64,000 nucleotides of DNA from an uncultured Pelagibacteraceae bacterium (GCA_902599625.1 CACKGF010000002.1:113829-177828); one strand, 5' to 3'; positions 26,272 through 34,876 are shown, counted from the first letter of the stretch. Notes: generated by a model not told the origin, from the sequence alone. Numbers and translations are program-made.

Positions 26272-26988
26272 TCAAGTTAATTTTGATCTTCCGCCATCAA
26301 CACCTATAATTTGACCAGTTATCCACGAACTTTCATCAGTTAGTAAAAACTTTGCCATTGCTGCAGCATCTTTTCCTTCACCAATTCTTTTCATAGGATG
26401 TGCTTTTGCTATGCCTTCAGCTATTAACTTATTCTTTAGCATAGGTTCAGCAATTTTTGATTTTGTTAAACTAGGTGCAATACAATTTACTCTTACGTTT
26501 GGAGCAAATTCTGCTGCTAAAGAAACAGTTAATCCCTCTAAAGCACCTTTTACAGAAGCGATAATACTGTGATTTGTAAATCCTCTTCTGACAGCAACAG
26601 TTGAAAAAATTACAACTGAACCTTTATTTTTTTTCAAACTTTCTTGAAAATTTTTAATTGTCTCTATAATTGGATAAAAATTTAAATCAAAACACTTTTG
26701 AAAGTCCTCTTTTTTTACCATTCTCAGAGGTTTAAGATCTATTGATCCTACACAATATGCAATTCCTTTTATTTCATCATTGGCAAACTCGTTTTTTAAG
26801 TTCTCAATTTTTGCATTGTCAAGAACATCTACTACAGAATATTTGAAACCAGTTTCAGATGAAATATTTTTTAAACTTTCTTCGTCTCTTCCAATAAGCT
26901 GAACATCCTCATTATTTTCAGCCATCATTTTTGATAAATTTGAGCCGATAGAACCTGTCGCACCAAAAATTAAATATTTTCCTGACAT
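26272..26988 (-). CDS. SDR family oxidoreductase with atypical active site
   Basis: Short-chain dehydrogenase fold of 238 residues. The cofactor loop FGATGSIGSNLSKMM (TGxxxxxG form) and the C-terminal SSWITGQIIGVDGGRS are classical. The catalytic region is not: the Ser of the third motif is in VVIFSTVAVRRGF, but where YxxxK is expected the sequence reads IIASVKGALEGL, so Lys is kept and Tyr is replaced by Ile. The gene diverges from the photolyase-related gene with 28 bp between starts, and SDR genes of this kind are often found beside bacterial photolyase/cryptochrome genes (recalled, not checked). It may bind rather than reduce a substrate, or use another residue. Confidence 0.88.
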   Translation of the reverse strand: MSGKYLIFGATGSIGSNLSKMMAENNEDVQLIGRDEESLKNISSETGFKYSVVDVLDNAKIENLKNEFANDEIKGIAYCVGSIDLKPLRMVKKEDFQKCFDLNFYPIIETIKNFQESLKKNKGSVVIFSTVAVRRGFTNHSIIASVKGALEGLTVSLAAEFAPNVRVNCIAPSLTKSKIAEPMLKNKLIAEGIAKAHPMKRIGEGKDAAAMAKFLLTDESSWITGQIIGVDGGRSKLT

Positions 26989-26998
26989 ATCTTATAAT
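26970..26998 (+). promoter_or_regulatory. Putative promoter of the photolyase-related gene
   Basis: TTAAAT (26970-26975), 17 bp spacer and a perfect TATAAT (26993-26998) point to the ATG at 27017. Because the -10 box is nearly symmetrical and the divergent SDR start is only 5 bp away on the other strand, the same box could serve both genes. Confidence 0.4.
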
Positions 26999-27016
26999 AG
27001 TATTTATAAATAAATT

Positions 27017-28504
27017 ATGAAATTGTTTATTACACTTGGAAATCAATTATTTCCATTAAAATACTTAAGCCGCTTCAAAAATGACCATCTTTTTTTTATG
27101 GCTGAAGATTATGGTTTATGCACGTATGAAAAACATCATAAACTTAAAATATTGCTTTTTTTATCCGCAATGCGATCTCACGCAGACAACTTAAAGAAAA
27201 ATAATTTTAAAGTAATCTACTCTAAAATTGATGACTCGGATTTTAAAAATGACTACATGAAAAAAATACAAAAAGTCATAAAAAAAAACAAGATAAAAGA
27301 AATTTCTTTTTTTGAAATCGAGGATAAACCCTTTGAGAAAAAAATTTTGGATTTTGTTAAAAAAAATAAAATAAAATTCAATATGGTTAAAACCCCAATG
27401 TTTTTGAATTCAAGAAATGATTTTAAAAAATATTTATCTAAATCAAAAAAGCCATTCATGGCAGTGTTTTATAAAGAAACAAGAAAAAAAATGAATGTTT
27501 TAATGAATGGTGAAGATCCAGTTGGAGGTAAATGGAGTTTTGATGAAGATAACAGAAAAAAACTTCCTAAAGGTACAAAAATCCCAACCTTTCCAAAAAT
27601 AAATGAAACTACTCACACAAAAAATCTAAAAGCAATAATTGAAAAAAATTTTTCCAAGCATCCTGGTTCAACAAAAAGTTTCTGGTTTGCGACAGAATTC
27701 AAAGATGTGATGAGATTATTAGATTTTTTCATTAAAGAAAAATCAAATTTATTTGGAGATTATGAAGATGCTGTTGATCAAAGTAATAATATATTATTCC
27801 ATAGTGCTCTCAGTCCGTATTTAAATCTAGGAATAATCACACCCGAAATAGTACTAGAAAGAATTTTATCTAGTCACAAAAAGAAAAAAATAAAAATTAA
27901 TTCTTTGGAAGGTTATATAAGACAGCTTATTGGATGGCGTGAATTTATGAGAGGAATTTATCAAAATTTCGACTCGAAATTAGAAAATGGAAACTTCTTT
28001 AAGCATGTCAGAAAAATGAAAGCTTCATGGTATGATGGAAATACTGGTTTACCACCGCTGGATTATGCAATTAAAAATGCTAACGATCATGGTTGGTCCC
28101 ACCACATAGAAAGACTGATGATATTATCTAACATAATGAATCTTTGTGAGATAAAACCAATTTATGTTTATAGATGGTTTATGGAAATGTTTGTTGACTC
28201 ATCAGATTGGGTAATGTCTCCAAATGTTTATGGAATGGGACTGTTCAGCGATGGAGGAATATTCGCAACTAAACCATATATTTGCGGTTCAAGTTATTTT
28301 TTAAAAATGATGGATTTTAAAAAAGGTGATTGGTGCAATATTATGGATGGTCTCTATTGGAGATTTATCAATAAAAATAGAAAATTCTTTTTAAAAAATC
28401 CTAGACTTTCAATGATGGTAAGAATTTATGATAAAATGAATCCAGATAGGAAGAAACTGATCTTAAAAGAGGCTGATAATTTTATTAAAAAAAATACTTT
28501 TTAA
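27017..28504 (+). CDS. Cryptochrome/photolyase-related protein (PhrB/FeS-BCP relative)
   Basis: A 495-residue flavoprotein of the bacterial photolyase-related (DPRP) family whose studied members repair (6-4) photoproducts or act as cryptochromes. The N-terminal antenna domain (residues 1-130) opens KLFITLGNQLFPL. The FAD domain shows RQLIGWREFMRGIYQNF, HGWSHHIERLMILSNIMNL, WFMEMFVDSSDWVMSPNVYG and the end DGLYWRFI. In the FeS-cluster members four Cys are conserved; here only Cys377, Cys423 and Cys440 exist in this part and only Cys440 appears to align with a ligand, so the cluster is probably absent. The gene is divergent from the SDR and followed by GT2 and membrane genes. Confidence 0.9.
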   Translation: MKLFITLGNQLFPLKYLSRFKNDHLFFMAEDYGLCTYEKHHKLKILLFLSAMRSHADNLKKNNFKVIYSKIDDSDFKNDYMKKIQKVIKKNKIKEISFFEIEDKPFEKKILDFVKKNKIKFNMVKTPMFLNSRNDFKKYLSKSKKPFMAVFYKETRKKMNVLMNGEDPVGGKWSFDEDNRKKLPKGTKIPTFPKINETTHTKNLKAIIEKNFSKHPGSTKSFWFATEFKDVMRLLDFFIKEKSNLFGDYEDAVDQSNNILFHSALSPYLNLGIITPEIVLERILSSHKKKKIKINSLEGYIRQLIGWREFMRGIYQNFDSKLENGNFFKHVRKMKASWYDGNTGLPPLDYAIKNANDHGWSHHIERLMILSNIMNLCEIKPIYVYRWFMEMFVDSSDWVMSPNVYGMGLFSDGGIFATKPYICGSSYFLKMMDFKKGDWCNIMDGLYWRFINKNRKFFLKNPRLSMMVRIYDKMNPDRKKLILKEADNFIKKNTF

Positions 28505-28531
28505 AATCATAATAGTGTACAAAAGTTAAAG

Positions 28532-29248
28532 ATGTCTAATTCTTTGCAGATTTTAATGCCCGCCCATAATGAAGGGAAAAATATTAAAAATCACATTACA
28601 AGGGTTAATAATATTCTAAAAAAAAAAATTAAATTTTCCTTTTTAATTTGTGAGGATGGAAGTTCTGATAACACTTTAGAAATCTTAAAAAGATTAAAAA
28701 AAAAATTCAAAATTCGTATTTTATCCAAAAAAGAAAAACAAGGATATTCGACAGCAGTGATGTCAGGCATCAAAAGAGCTAAAGCTGATTATTTGTTAAT
28801 AATGGACTCAGATGGTCAATGTGATCCAAGACAAATTTTAAAGTTCTGGAATGCAAGAAAAAAAGCTGATTTAGTTGTTGGATATAGAATTAAAAGAAAA
28901 GACTTTTTATATAGAAAATTTTTTTCAGATTTCGCAAAGTTCGTTTATAGTTTTTTTTTTAAAGTAAAACTTAAAGATCCAAGTTTTGCCTTTTCTTTAA
29001 TACGAAAAGATGTTTACAAATCTCTTCAAAATTTTACTCCATCTATGCCTGAAGGATTCTTCTGGGAATACAACGCTCGAGCAATTTATAAGGGTTATAA
29101 AATATTAGAAATAGGAATTGATCATAAAAAAAGAAAGTTTGGTAATACTCAAATTTTCCATGTATGGAGTCTACCAAAAATTGCTTTAGTTAATTTTATA
29201 GGACTATTAAGAGTAAAGTTTGATCTTTTAATAAATAAAGATGATTGA
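28532..29248 (+). CDS. Family 2 glycosyltransferase (dolichyl-phosphate mannose synthase-like)
   Basis: GT-A fold enzyme of 238 residues that would transfer a sugar from a nucleotide or to a polyprenyl phosphate carrier. It begins LQILMPAHNEGKNI, has the nucleotide-binding FLICEDGSSDNTLEIL and the metal-binding DSDGQCDP, followed by the segment around residues 110-190 seen in DPMS-like transferases. No C-terminal membrane helices are present. Its last 8 bases overlap the start of the following polytopic membrane protein, suggesting a functional pair, perhaps a sugar-lipid synthase and a membrane glycosyltransferase or flippase. Confidence 0.9.
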   Translation: MSNSLQILMPAHNEGKNIKNHITRVNNILKKKIKFSFLICEDGSSDNTLEILKRLKKKFKIRILSKKEKQGYSTAVMSGIKRAKADYLLIMDSDGQCDPRQILKFWNARKKADLVVGYRIKRKDFLYRKFFSDFAKFVYSFFFKVKLKDPSFAFSLIRKDVYKSLQNFTPSMPEGFFWEYNARAIYKGYKILEIGIDHKKRKFGNTQIFHVWSLPKIALVNFIGLLRVKFDLLINKDD

Positions 29249-30470
29249 GAATATTAGAAAAAATTGGTCGAATTATTTTAAAATTTATGTCTTAGCATTA
29301 ATTATTTTCGGGATTTTTTTTCTTTATTCAAAACACGATGTTGGAAATGACTCTAGCCTTTCGGATTGGCTTATAAATTATGAAGGAGGTTTTGTTCGAA
29401 GAGGGCTAATAGGAGAAATGATAATAAATTTTTCGAATGCATTGTCCTTGAAATTAAGAGACTCAATATTAATTTTTCAATTATTTTTTTTCGTAAGTTA
29501 TTATTTTTTAATTACTTTGTTTTGCAAAAATATGTTTCACAACAGAATAATAATTTTAGCAATTTTTTCTCCAATCTTTTTATTATATCCGGTTGCAGAA
29601 ATAGAAGTATTAGGACGAAAGGAATTAATAATTTTTTTAATTTTTTTATCTTATTTATTATTTGATGTTAAAAGTTTCAAAATCCAACTTATTTATAAAC
29701 TGATACTATTCCCTGCAAGTATTTTAACATGGGAACCAATGTTTTTATTCTTTCCATTTATTTTTTTAATTGATCTGTTTGTTTTTAAAATCAAGAAATT
29801 TGATAAAAAGTTCCTGTATCTTTTATCAAGTTATCTTTTATCAATTTTTTTTGTAATAATAATATATCTAAATCCTTTCCAAAAAGAGAACTATGATATA
29901 ATGAGCAACTTCCTTAAAAATCAATTCAGTGAGACATGTTACATGTCTTGTAGTTTTGTGGGTAAACAGTCCGAAAATTCTTTCTCTGAACTTTTCAAAG
30001 TGATTTTAGAAAAATTTGAATTTACTTATGCCATCAGGTATTTAATCATAATTCTAGTTGGATTTCTCCCTCTCTATTTGCTTTCCATTTACTCAAAAAC
30101 TAAAAGCAAAAATCAGGTATTGATAATCTCAAAATTTAAAAATATTTTTTTTCCTTTTTTATTAGCCTTTTTACCAAGTACAGTTTTATATTTAGTTATG
30201 TATGACTGGGCAAGAATAGTTCATGTAAGCTACACCTTTTCCATACTAACATTTTTATATTTATTAAAAGAAAACTTCATTGAGCTTTCCAACCAAAAAA
30301 TTCAAAAGAGTTATATTTCTAAATTACCTAAAAAATTTTTTATAATAGTGTTTTTTTTATTTGCATTCAGCTGGAACCCTAAAGTTGTGATGGTTGATGA
30401 TGTGGCGTCAAAGCCTATTTATGCCACCCCTTATAAATTTTATAAATATTTTATTAGAGATAAATTTTAA
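29241..30470 (+). CDS. Polytopic membrane protein of unknown function
   Basis: A 409-residue integral membrane protein with roughly ten hydrophobic helices. I do not recognise a named family. A conspicuous stretch after the first helix reads SDWLINYEGGFVRRGLIGEM, and an Asn/Glu/Gly/Arg-containing loop of this type recurs in uncharacterised surface-polysaccharide membrane proteins (recalled, uncertain). A pair of Cys near residue 231-235 (ETCYMSCSF) lies in what looks like a periplasmic loop. It overlaps GT2 upstream and shares one base with the DUF393 gene downstream, so all are probably co-transcribed. Confidence 0.7.
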   Translation: MIENIRKNWSNYFKIYVLALIIFGIFFLYSKHDVGNDSSLSDWLINYEGGFVRRGLIGEMIINFSNALSLKLRDSILIFQLFFFVSYYFLITLFCKNMFHNRIIILAIFSPIFLLYPVAEIEVLGRKELIIFLIFLSYLLFDVKSFKIQLIYKLILFPASILTWEPMFLFFPFIFLIDLFVFKIKKFDKKFLYLLSSYLLSIFFVIIIYLNPFQKENYDIMSNFLKNQFSETCYMSCSFVGKQSENSFSELFKVILEKFEFTYAIRYLIIILVGFLPLYLLSIYSKTKSKNQVLIISKFKNIFFPFLLAFLPSTVLYLVMYDWARIVHVSYTFSILTFLYLLKENFIELSNQKIQKSYISKLPKKFFIIVFFLFAFSWNPKVVMVDDVASKPIYATPYKFYKYFIRDKF

Positions 30471-30841
30471 TGAAGATAAAAGTTTTTTTTAACAATTCAT
30501 GCAATATCTGCAAAATGGAAATCGACCATTATAAAAAACACTCAGATAATAATTTGGAATGGGTTGATATTACAAACAATAAAGAGGCAATAAATCTTAC
30601 TTCAAAATCATCAGCGGAATTATTAAGAAGATTACATGTTATTGAAAATGGAGAAGTTATAGGTGGTGCAAAAGCATTCGTTGTTATTTGGTCTAAAATT
30701 CCAAAATATAAATTTTTAGCTAAAATATTTAGTTTCAAACCTTTTTTTATTATTTTTCATTATTTATATGAATTTGTTGCTTACTTTCTCTTTTTGAAAA
30801 ACAAACATCAACTTAATGAAGAAACAAAACCTTCCAACTAA
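30470..30841 (+). CDS. DUF393 (DCC family) thiol-disulfide-like protein
   Basis: A 123-residue protein of the DCC/DUF393 family, named for a conserved thioredoxin-like motif. Here it begins [23 protein letters not shown], with a CxxC at residues 13-16, followed by LEWVDITNN and the [13 protein letters not shown] block, and ends in a hydrophobic helix. Substrates are unknown. Genes of this family commonly accompany photolyase-like genes and DUF2256 in marine bacteria (recalled). It shares one base with the upstream membrane protein and overlaps DUF2256 by 26 bp in another frame. Confidence 0.88.
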   Translation: MKIKVFFNNSCNICKMEIDHYKKHSDNNLEWVDITNNKEAINLTSKSSAELLRRLHVIENGEVIGGAKAFVVIWSKIPKYKFLAKIFSFKPFFIIFHYLYEFVAYFLFLKNKHQLNEETKPSN

Positions 30842-30941
30842 AATTTGTCCGGTTTGCCAAAGGCCATTTAAATGGAGAAAAAAATGGAGATTAAATTGGG
30901 ATAAAGTTAAATATTGCTCAAAAAGATGTTCGTCTAAGTGA
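30816..30941 (+). CDS. DUF2256 small cysteine-rich protein
   Basis: A 41-residue protein read from the ATG at 30816 to TGA at 30939-30941. It begins [20 protein letters not shown] and contains two CxxC-like pairs: CPVC near residue 11-14 and CSKRC near residues 34-38, a zinc-ribbon-like arrangement that matches DUF2256. The tryptophans in [11 protein letters not shown] are also characteristic. DUF2256 genes often neighbour photolyase/cryptochrome genes. It overlaps the DUF393 gene by 26 bp and the end of the convergent photolyase gene by 8 bp. Confidence 0.88.
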   Translation: MKKQNLPTKICPVCQRPFKWRKKWRLNWDKVKYCSKRCSSK

Positions 30942-32076
30942 ACGTTGTAATAATTTTTGGAATATAATTTTTAAAATTAAAAAAACCTTTATTACAATAT
31001 TGCCAAGAAAACTGATCAAGTTTTCTGTATAAAAAATTAAGTTTAATGTTATTTGAATTTAAATAATCTAAATTTTCACCAATTGTGGGATATAAACCAA
31101 TAATATTTCCACCTATATTTTTGACCTCACTTATATCTATAATCTCACACTCAATTGAATGATTTTTTATTCTTTGTTTTTGGTCTTCAAATAAATGAGA
31201 CTTAAATTCAATTACTTTCTCACTTAGTTTAATTGATCTGTTTTCATTTTTGTTTGATATCAAATAAATCTTTTTAAATTTAAAATCCTTAAAATCAGTT
31301 GTTTCAAAAGATAAATTATTTTCGAAAACTAATAAATTATTTTGATCAATATCTTGAGAATTAGTAAAATTTTGTTTTACAATTGAGTATGTTTTTTCAG
31401 AAACTTTTGGTGGTGCGTTTTCATTTAATTTAATATTGTTAAATCTATTATTAGTAAATTTTTTAATATTCCATTCACTTGCTAAATAATGTTTTCCTTG
31501 TGTTTGTACTCCAGCAACCCATCTCCATCCAAGAGTATTAGATGCAGCATCACCATCATAAAGATGTTGCATAAAAAATTCTGCACCAAGTTGCCAAGGT
31601 AAATCCAAAGTAAATATCCAGATACTTGCAAACCACATTCTCGTGTGATTATGAAGATAATTATTTTCCTTTAATTCTTTTACCCATTCATTAAAGCATT
31701 CGATATTAGTATTTCCCTCCATCGCATTTAAGTATTCTTTATTATCCAAAAATTTTTCTCTTATACTGTTTAAGTTTACTAAATAATCAGTCCATACGTT
31801 CGGTCTTAACTCAAGCCAACCCTTCCAATAAGTTCTCCAAAGAACTTCCTGTATAAACTTTTCATTTTTTGAAAAAGAAAACTTCGCAAGTGACTTTTTG
31901 ATAATTTCAATTTCATTAAGAACCCCATGAGTAACGTAAGGTGATAAGCATGATACATTATTTCTTTTATCAGGTCCAAAATCAAAGTTTCTCAACCTTG
32001 AATAATCTGAAAGATTTTTTTCTACAAAATTATTTAGTTTATCTATAGCTTTCGCTCTGGATGTTTCGAAATTCAT
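30934..32076 (-). CDS. Photolyase FAD-binding domain protein lacking the N-terminal antenna domain
   Basis: A 380-residue flavoprotein. The FAD-binding half of the cryptochrome/photolyase family begins at the N-terminus: [75 protein letters not shown] and [16 protein letters not shown], with Asn, Arg, Asp and Trp in places that line the flavin pocket. The usual N-terminal antenna (alpha/beta) domain is missing. Instead about 165 residues follow the FAD domain and look alpha/beta (for example [36 protein letters not shown]). Role as photolyase or photosensor cannot be decided. It converges on DUF2256 and DUF393, frequent companions. Confidence 0.88.
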   Translation of the reverse strand: MNFETSRAKAIDKLNNFVEKNLSDYSRLRNFDFGPDKRNNVSCLSPYVTHGVLNEIEIIKKSLAKFSFSKNEKFIQEVLWRTYWKGWLELRPNVWTDYLVNLNSIREKFLDNKEYLNAMEGNTNIECFNEWVKELKENNYLHNHTRMWFASIWIFTLDLPWQLGAEFFMQHLYDGDAASNTLGWRWVAGVQTQGKHYLASEWNIKKFTNNRFNNIKLNENAPPKVSEKTYSIVKQNFTNSQDIDQNNLLVFENNLSFETTDFKDFKFKKIYLISNKNENRSIKLSEKVIEFKSHLFEDQKQRIKNHSIECEIIDISEVKNIGGNIIGLYPTIGENLDYLNSNNIKLNFLYRKLDQFSWQYCNKGFFNFKNYIPKIITTFT

Positions 32077-32080
32077 TTTT

Positions 32081-33265
32081 TTACTTTAATTTTTTTTTAT
32101 GGAAATTTATAAATCTTTCAACATTTGATTTATTAAAAGTTTTATTTTCTTCAAAAGAAACTTTTTTCATTGAGTAGGCACTACTTTTTGTAATTCTCGA
32201 TTGAATTGTAACATTCCCTTTATAAAGTTTTAGCTTAACACTTCCATTTACCTTGCTTTTTTTTAGATCCACTATCTTTTGTAATTTAAATCTTTCTCTT
32301 GAGAACCAATAACCATTATAAATTAATTCTGCATATCTTGGCATAATAGAATCTTTTTTATGCATAGTATCTTTATCTAATGTCACAGACTCCATTGCTC
32401 TATGAGCGATTAAAAGTAATGTGCCACCTGGTGTTTCATAAACACCTCTTGATTTAATTCCGATAAATCTATTTTCAACTAAATCAACTCTTCCAACTCC
32501 ATTCTTTCCACCGATCTGATTTAATTTTTCTAAAAGTTTTTCTGGATTTAATTTTTTTCTATTAACGCTAACTGGATCACTGTTTTTAAATTCAATTGAA
32601 ACATATGTAGGTTTATTAGGTGCCTTTTCAGGTGAAGTTGTTCTTTGAAAAATAAATTCAGGGGCTGAATTTTTTGGATTTTCTAAAACTTTACCTTCAG
32701 TAGATGTGTGAAATAAATTGTCGTCTACTGAAAAAGGTGGTGCACCTCTTTTATCTTTTGGAATTGGAATGTTATGTTTTTTTGCATAATTAATTAAATC
32801 AGTTCTTGATTTTAATTTCCAAATTCTCCAAGGAGCTATCACTTTTATTTTTGAACCAAAGTAATGATATCCAAGTTCAAATCTAACTTGGTCATTACCT
32901 TTTCCAGTTGATCCATGCGAAACAGCGAAAGCTTTAAATTTTTTAGCAACTTTAATTTGATCTTTTGCAATTAACGGACGAGCAATTGATGTTCCAAGAA
33001 GGTAAACCCCTTCATAAACCGCATGACCCCTAATCATTGGGAAGACGTATTCTTTTACAAATGTGTTTTTTAAATTTTTAATTATTATTTTTTTAACCCC
33101 AAGTTTTTTTGCATTTTTAATAATTTTTTTTCGGTTCATTTCTTGACCGATGTCTGCAGTGTAAGCAATTACCTCGCTATCATAATTTTCTTGTAACCAC
33201 TTTAGAATTATCGATGTATCAAGTCCGCCTGAGTAGGCTAAAACAATTTTTTTGTTTTTTTTCAT
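32081..33265 (-). CDS. argG: Argininosuccinate synthase
   Basis: Condenses citrulline and aspartate with ATP in arginine synthesis. The 394-residue protein starts VLAYSGGLDTSIILKWLQE with the PP-loop, followed by AYTADIGQE, GTSIARPLIAK, AVSHGSTGKGNDQVRFELG and GVYETPGGTLLLIAHRAMES, all highly conserved. Four bases separate it from the photolyase gene downstream. Because argH is absent nearby, it appears to stand alone here. Confidence 0.97.
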   Translation of the reverse strand: MKKNKKIVLAYSGGLDTSIILKWLQENYDSEVIAYTADIGQEMNRKKIIKNAKKLGVKKIIIKNLKNTFVKEYVFPMIRGHAVYEGVYLLGTSIARPLIAKDQIKVAKKFKAFAVSHGSTGKGNDQVRFELGYHYFGSKIKVIAPWRIWKLKSRTDLINYAKKHNIPIPKDKRGAPPFSVDDNLFHTSTEGKVLENPKNSAPEFIFQRTTSPEKAPNKPTYVSIEFKNSDPVSVNRKKLNPEKLLEKLNQIGGKNGVGRVDLVENRFIGIKSRGVYETPGGTLLLIAHRAMESVTLDKDTMHKKDSIMPRYAELIYNGYWFSRERFKLQKIVDLKKSKVNGSVKLKLYKGNVTIQSRITKSSAYSMKKVSFEENKTFNKSNVERFINFHKKKLK

Positions 33266-33273
33266 TTAAGATA

Positions 33274-33780
33274 TTAAGCGCAACTCTTTTTTGCAGTATT
33301 ATAAGCCTTTGTGAAACCCATTAAAGAGTAGTGGTCAATTGTTTGAGAACCAGATTGATTATAGCCTGTGATCATAATTCTTGATCCCTTTTTCATAACA
33401 TTGACCATTTTTCTTTCTAAGCCTGTGTCACCAATCCAAGCAAAGTTTTCTTTTTTAACATCAAACTTAATTTTATTTTTTCCAGATTTAGCTGTAATTG
33501 AGTTTTGAGTGTTGTATTGGTAACCAGACGTAATACTTACCTCGTCTTTAATTTTATCAGCCGGTCTGAAACTAATAAATAATCTTGCTTCGCGTGGATT
33601 TTTCTTGGGCGATTGTAAAACTGGTTTTGATTGTGCAAAGCAAAGTTTTTTCGATCCATCAGTAACCACTATCGTTTCCCAATCTTTAAATTTGCCAACT
33701 TTTTTAATTTCCTGAGCTGAGGCTTCTGTCACAAAAAAAAGACATAATAATAATACTGTGATTTTATTTATTAAGGACAT
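33274..33780 (-). CDS. Invasion-associated locus B (IalB) family periplasmic protein
   Basis: A 168-residue secreted protein: a Sec signal peptide (ITVLLLCLFFVTEASA) precedes the mature part. The IalB pattern is present: VGKFKDWETIVVTDGSKKLCFAQSKP near the start (shown in part: FKDWETIV, KLCFAQSKP), ARLFISFRP in the middle, AWIGDTGLERKMVNVMKKG, and a C-terminal KSCA. The two Cys probably form a disulfide. Despite the family name it is widespread in free-living alphaproteobacteria, where its function is unknown. It overlaps the aldo-keto reductase gene upstream by 10 bp. Confidence 0.88.
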   Translation of the reverse strand: MSLINKITVLLLCLFFVTEASAQEIKKVGKFKDWETIVVTDGSKKLCFAQSKPVLQSPKKNPREARLFISFRPADKIKDEVSITSGYQYNTQNSITAKSGKNKIKFDVKKENFAWIGDTGLERKMVNVMKKGSRIMITGYNQSGSQTIDHYSLMGFTKAYNTAKKSCA

Positions 33781-34811
33781 GGGTTTGGATATATTTTTTG
33801 AACATTGTTAATTTCATTAATAATTTCATTATTTAATTTTACATTTACACTTTCTACATTTGTTTTCAACTGTTGCATGGTCGTAGCACCAATTATTACA
33901 CTTGTAACAAAAGGCTGTATTTCACAAAATTTTATGGACATTTGAGCAAAATCCAAATTAAATTTTTGAGAAATTTTGTAATATTCTTCGATAGCTTTAA
34001 TACTATTTTCATTATTGTAGCGGGTGAAATCTTTAAAAAGATCTATTCTTGAACCTTTCGGCATATTGTTATTTCGATATTTTCCTGTAAGGTAACCAAA
34101 GGCTAATGGCGAGTAAGCCAGCAAACCACTTTGCTCTCTTACCGAGATTTCGGCAAGACCAACTTCATAAGTCCTATTGAGTAAGTTGTAAGGATTTTGA
34201 ACGGCCATCATCTTGGGTAAATTTTTTAACTTTGAAAGCTCAAGACATTTTGCCAAACCCCACGCAGTTTCGTTTGAAAGTCCAACATATCGAATTTTAC
34301 CTGCATCCACAAATTTTTTTAAATTTTCTAAAATCTCCTCAAAAGCAATCCAATTTTTTTCATTTAAATCGTGTTCATATCCATGCTTACCAAAAAAATT
34401 AGTATTCCTTTCAGGCCAATGTAATTGATATAAATCGATATAATCAGTTTGCATTCTTTTTAAACTTTTCTCTAATGCCTCAGACATACTTTTTTTATCA
34501 TAACTGCATCCACCACCTCTAATGTATTCTTTACTAGTAGGACCCGAAACTTTCGTAGCTAAAATGACTTTGTCTCTCTTTTTTGTTTTTTTGAACCATT
34601 CACCTATGATGTTTTCAGTCTCACCATAAGTTTCTTCTCTCATTGGTATCGCATATATTTCTGCTGTGTCCCAAAAATTTACCCCATTATCAATTGCATA
34701 ATCCATTTGCTCAAAACCATCTGCCTTTGAGTTTTGTTCTCCCCAAGTCATAGTTCCGAGACAAATTGTACTTACATTGACGTCTGTACTGCCTAGTTTC
34801 TTATAATTCAT
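33771..34811 (-). CDS. Aldo/keto reductase (Tas-like)
   Basis: NADPH-dependent oxidoreductase of 346 residues, TIM barrel. It opens MNYKKLGSTDVNVSTICLGTMTWG; the catalytic tetrad is visible as Asp in NFWDTAEIY with the Tyr of the same segment, Lys in VILATKVSG and His in YQLHWPER. A cofactor-binding stretch VTSVIIGATTMQQLKTN lies near the C-terminus. The length and the TMTWGEQN motif point to the Tas subgroup. Substrate unknown. Divergent from the BI-1 gene. Confidence 0.93.
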   Translation of the reverse strand: MNYKKLGSTDVNVSTICLGTMTWGEQNSKADGFEQMDYAIDNGVNFWDTAEIYAIPMREETYGETENIIGEWFKKTKKRDKVILATKVSGPTSKEYIRGGGCSYDKKSMSEALEKSLKRMQTDYIDLYQLHWPERNTNFFGKHGYEHDLNEKNWIAFEEILENLKKFVDAGKIRYVGLSNETAWGLAKCLELSKLKNLPKMMAVQNPYNLLNRTYEVGLAEISVREQSGLLAYSPLAFGYLTGKYRNNNMPKGSRIDLFKDFTRYNNENSIKAIEEYYKISQKFNLDFAQMSIKFCEIQPFVTSVIIGATTMQQLKTNVESVNVKLNNEIINEINNVQKIYPNPCP

Positions 34812-34842
34812 AAAAATATAATATTTTGGTACCTTTAGACCA

Positions 34843-34870
34843 TTGAAAATTTTTGTAAAATTAATATATT
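34843..34870 (+). promoter_or_regulatory. Putative promoter of the BI-1 gene, possibly giving a leaderless mRNA
   Basis: TTGAAA (34843-34848), 16 bp spacer and TATATT (34865-34870). Transcription starting six or seven bases later would begin at the ATG (34877) itself, and no ribosome binding site is visible before it. Confidence 0.4.
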
Positions 34871-34876
34871 CAATTT

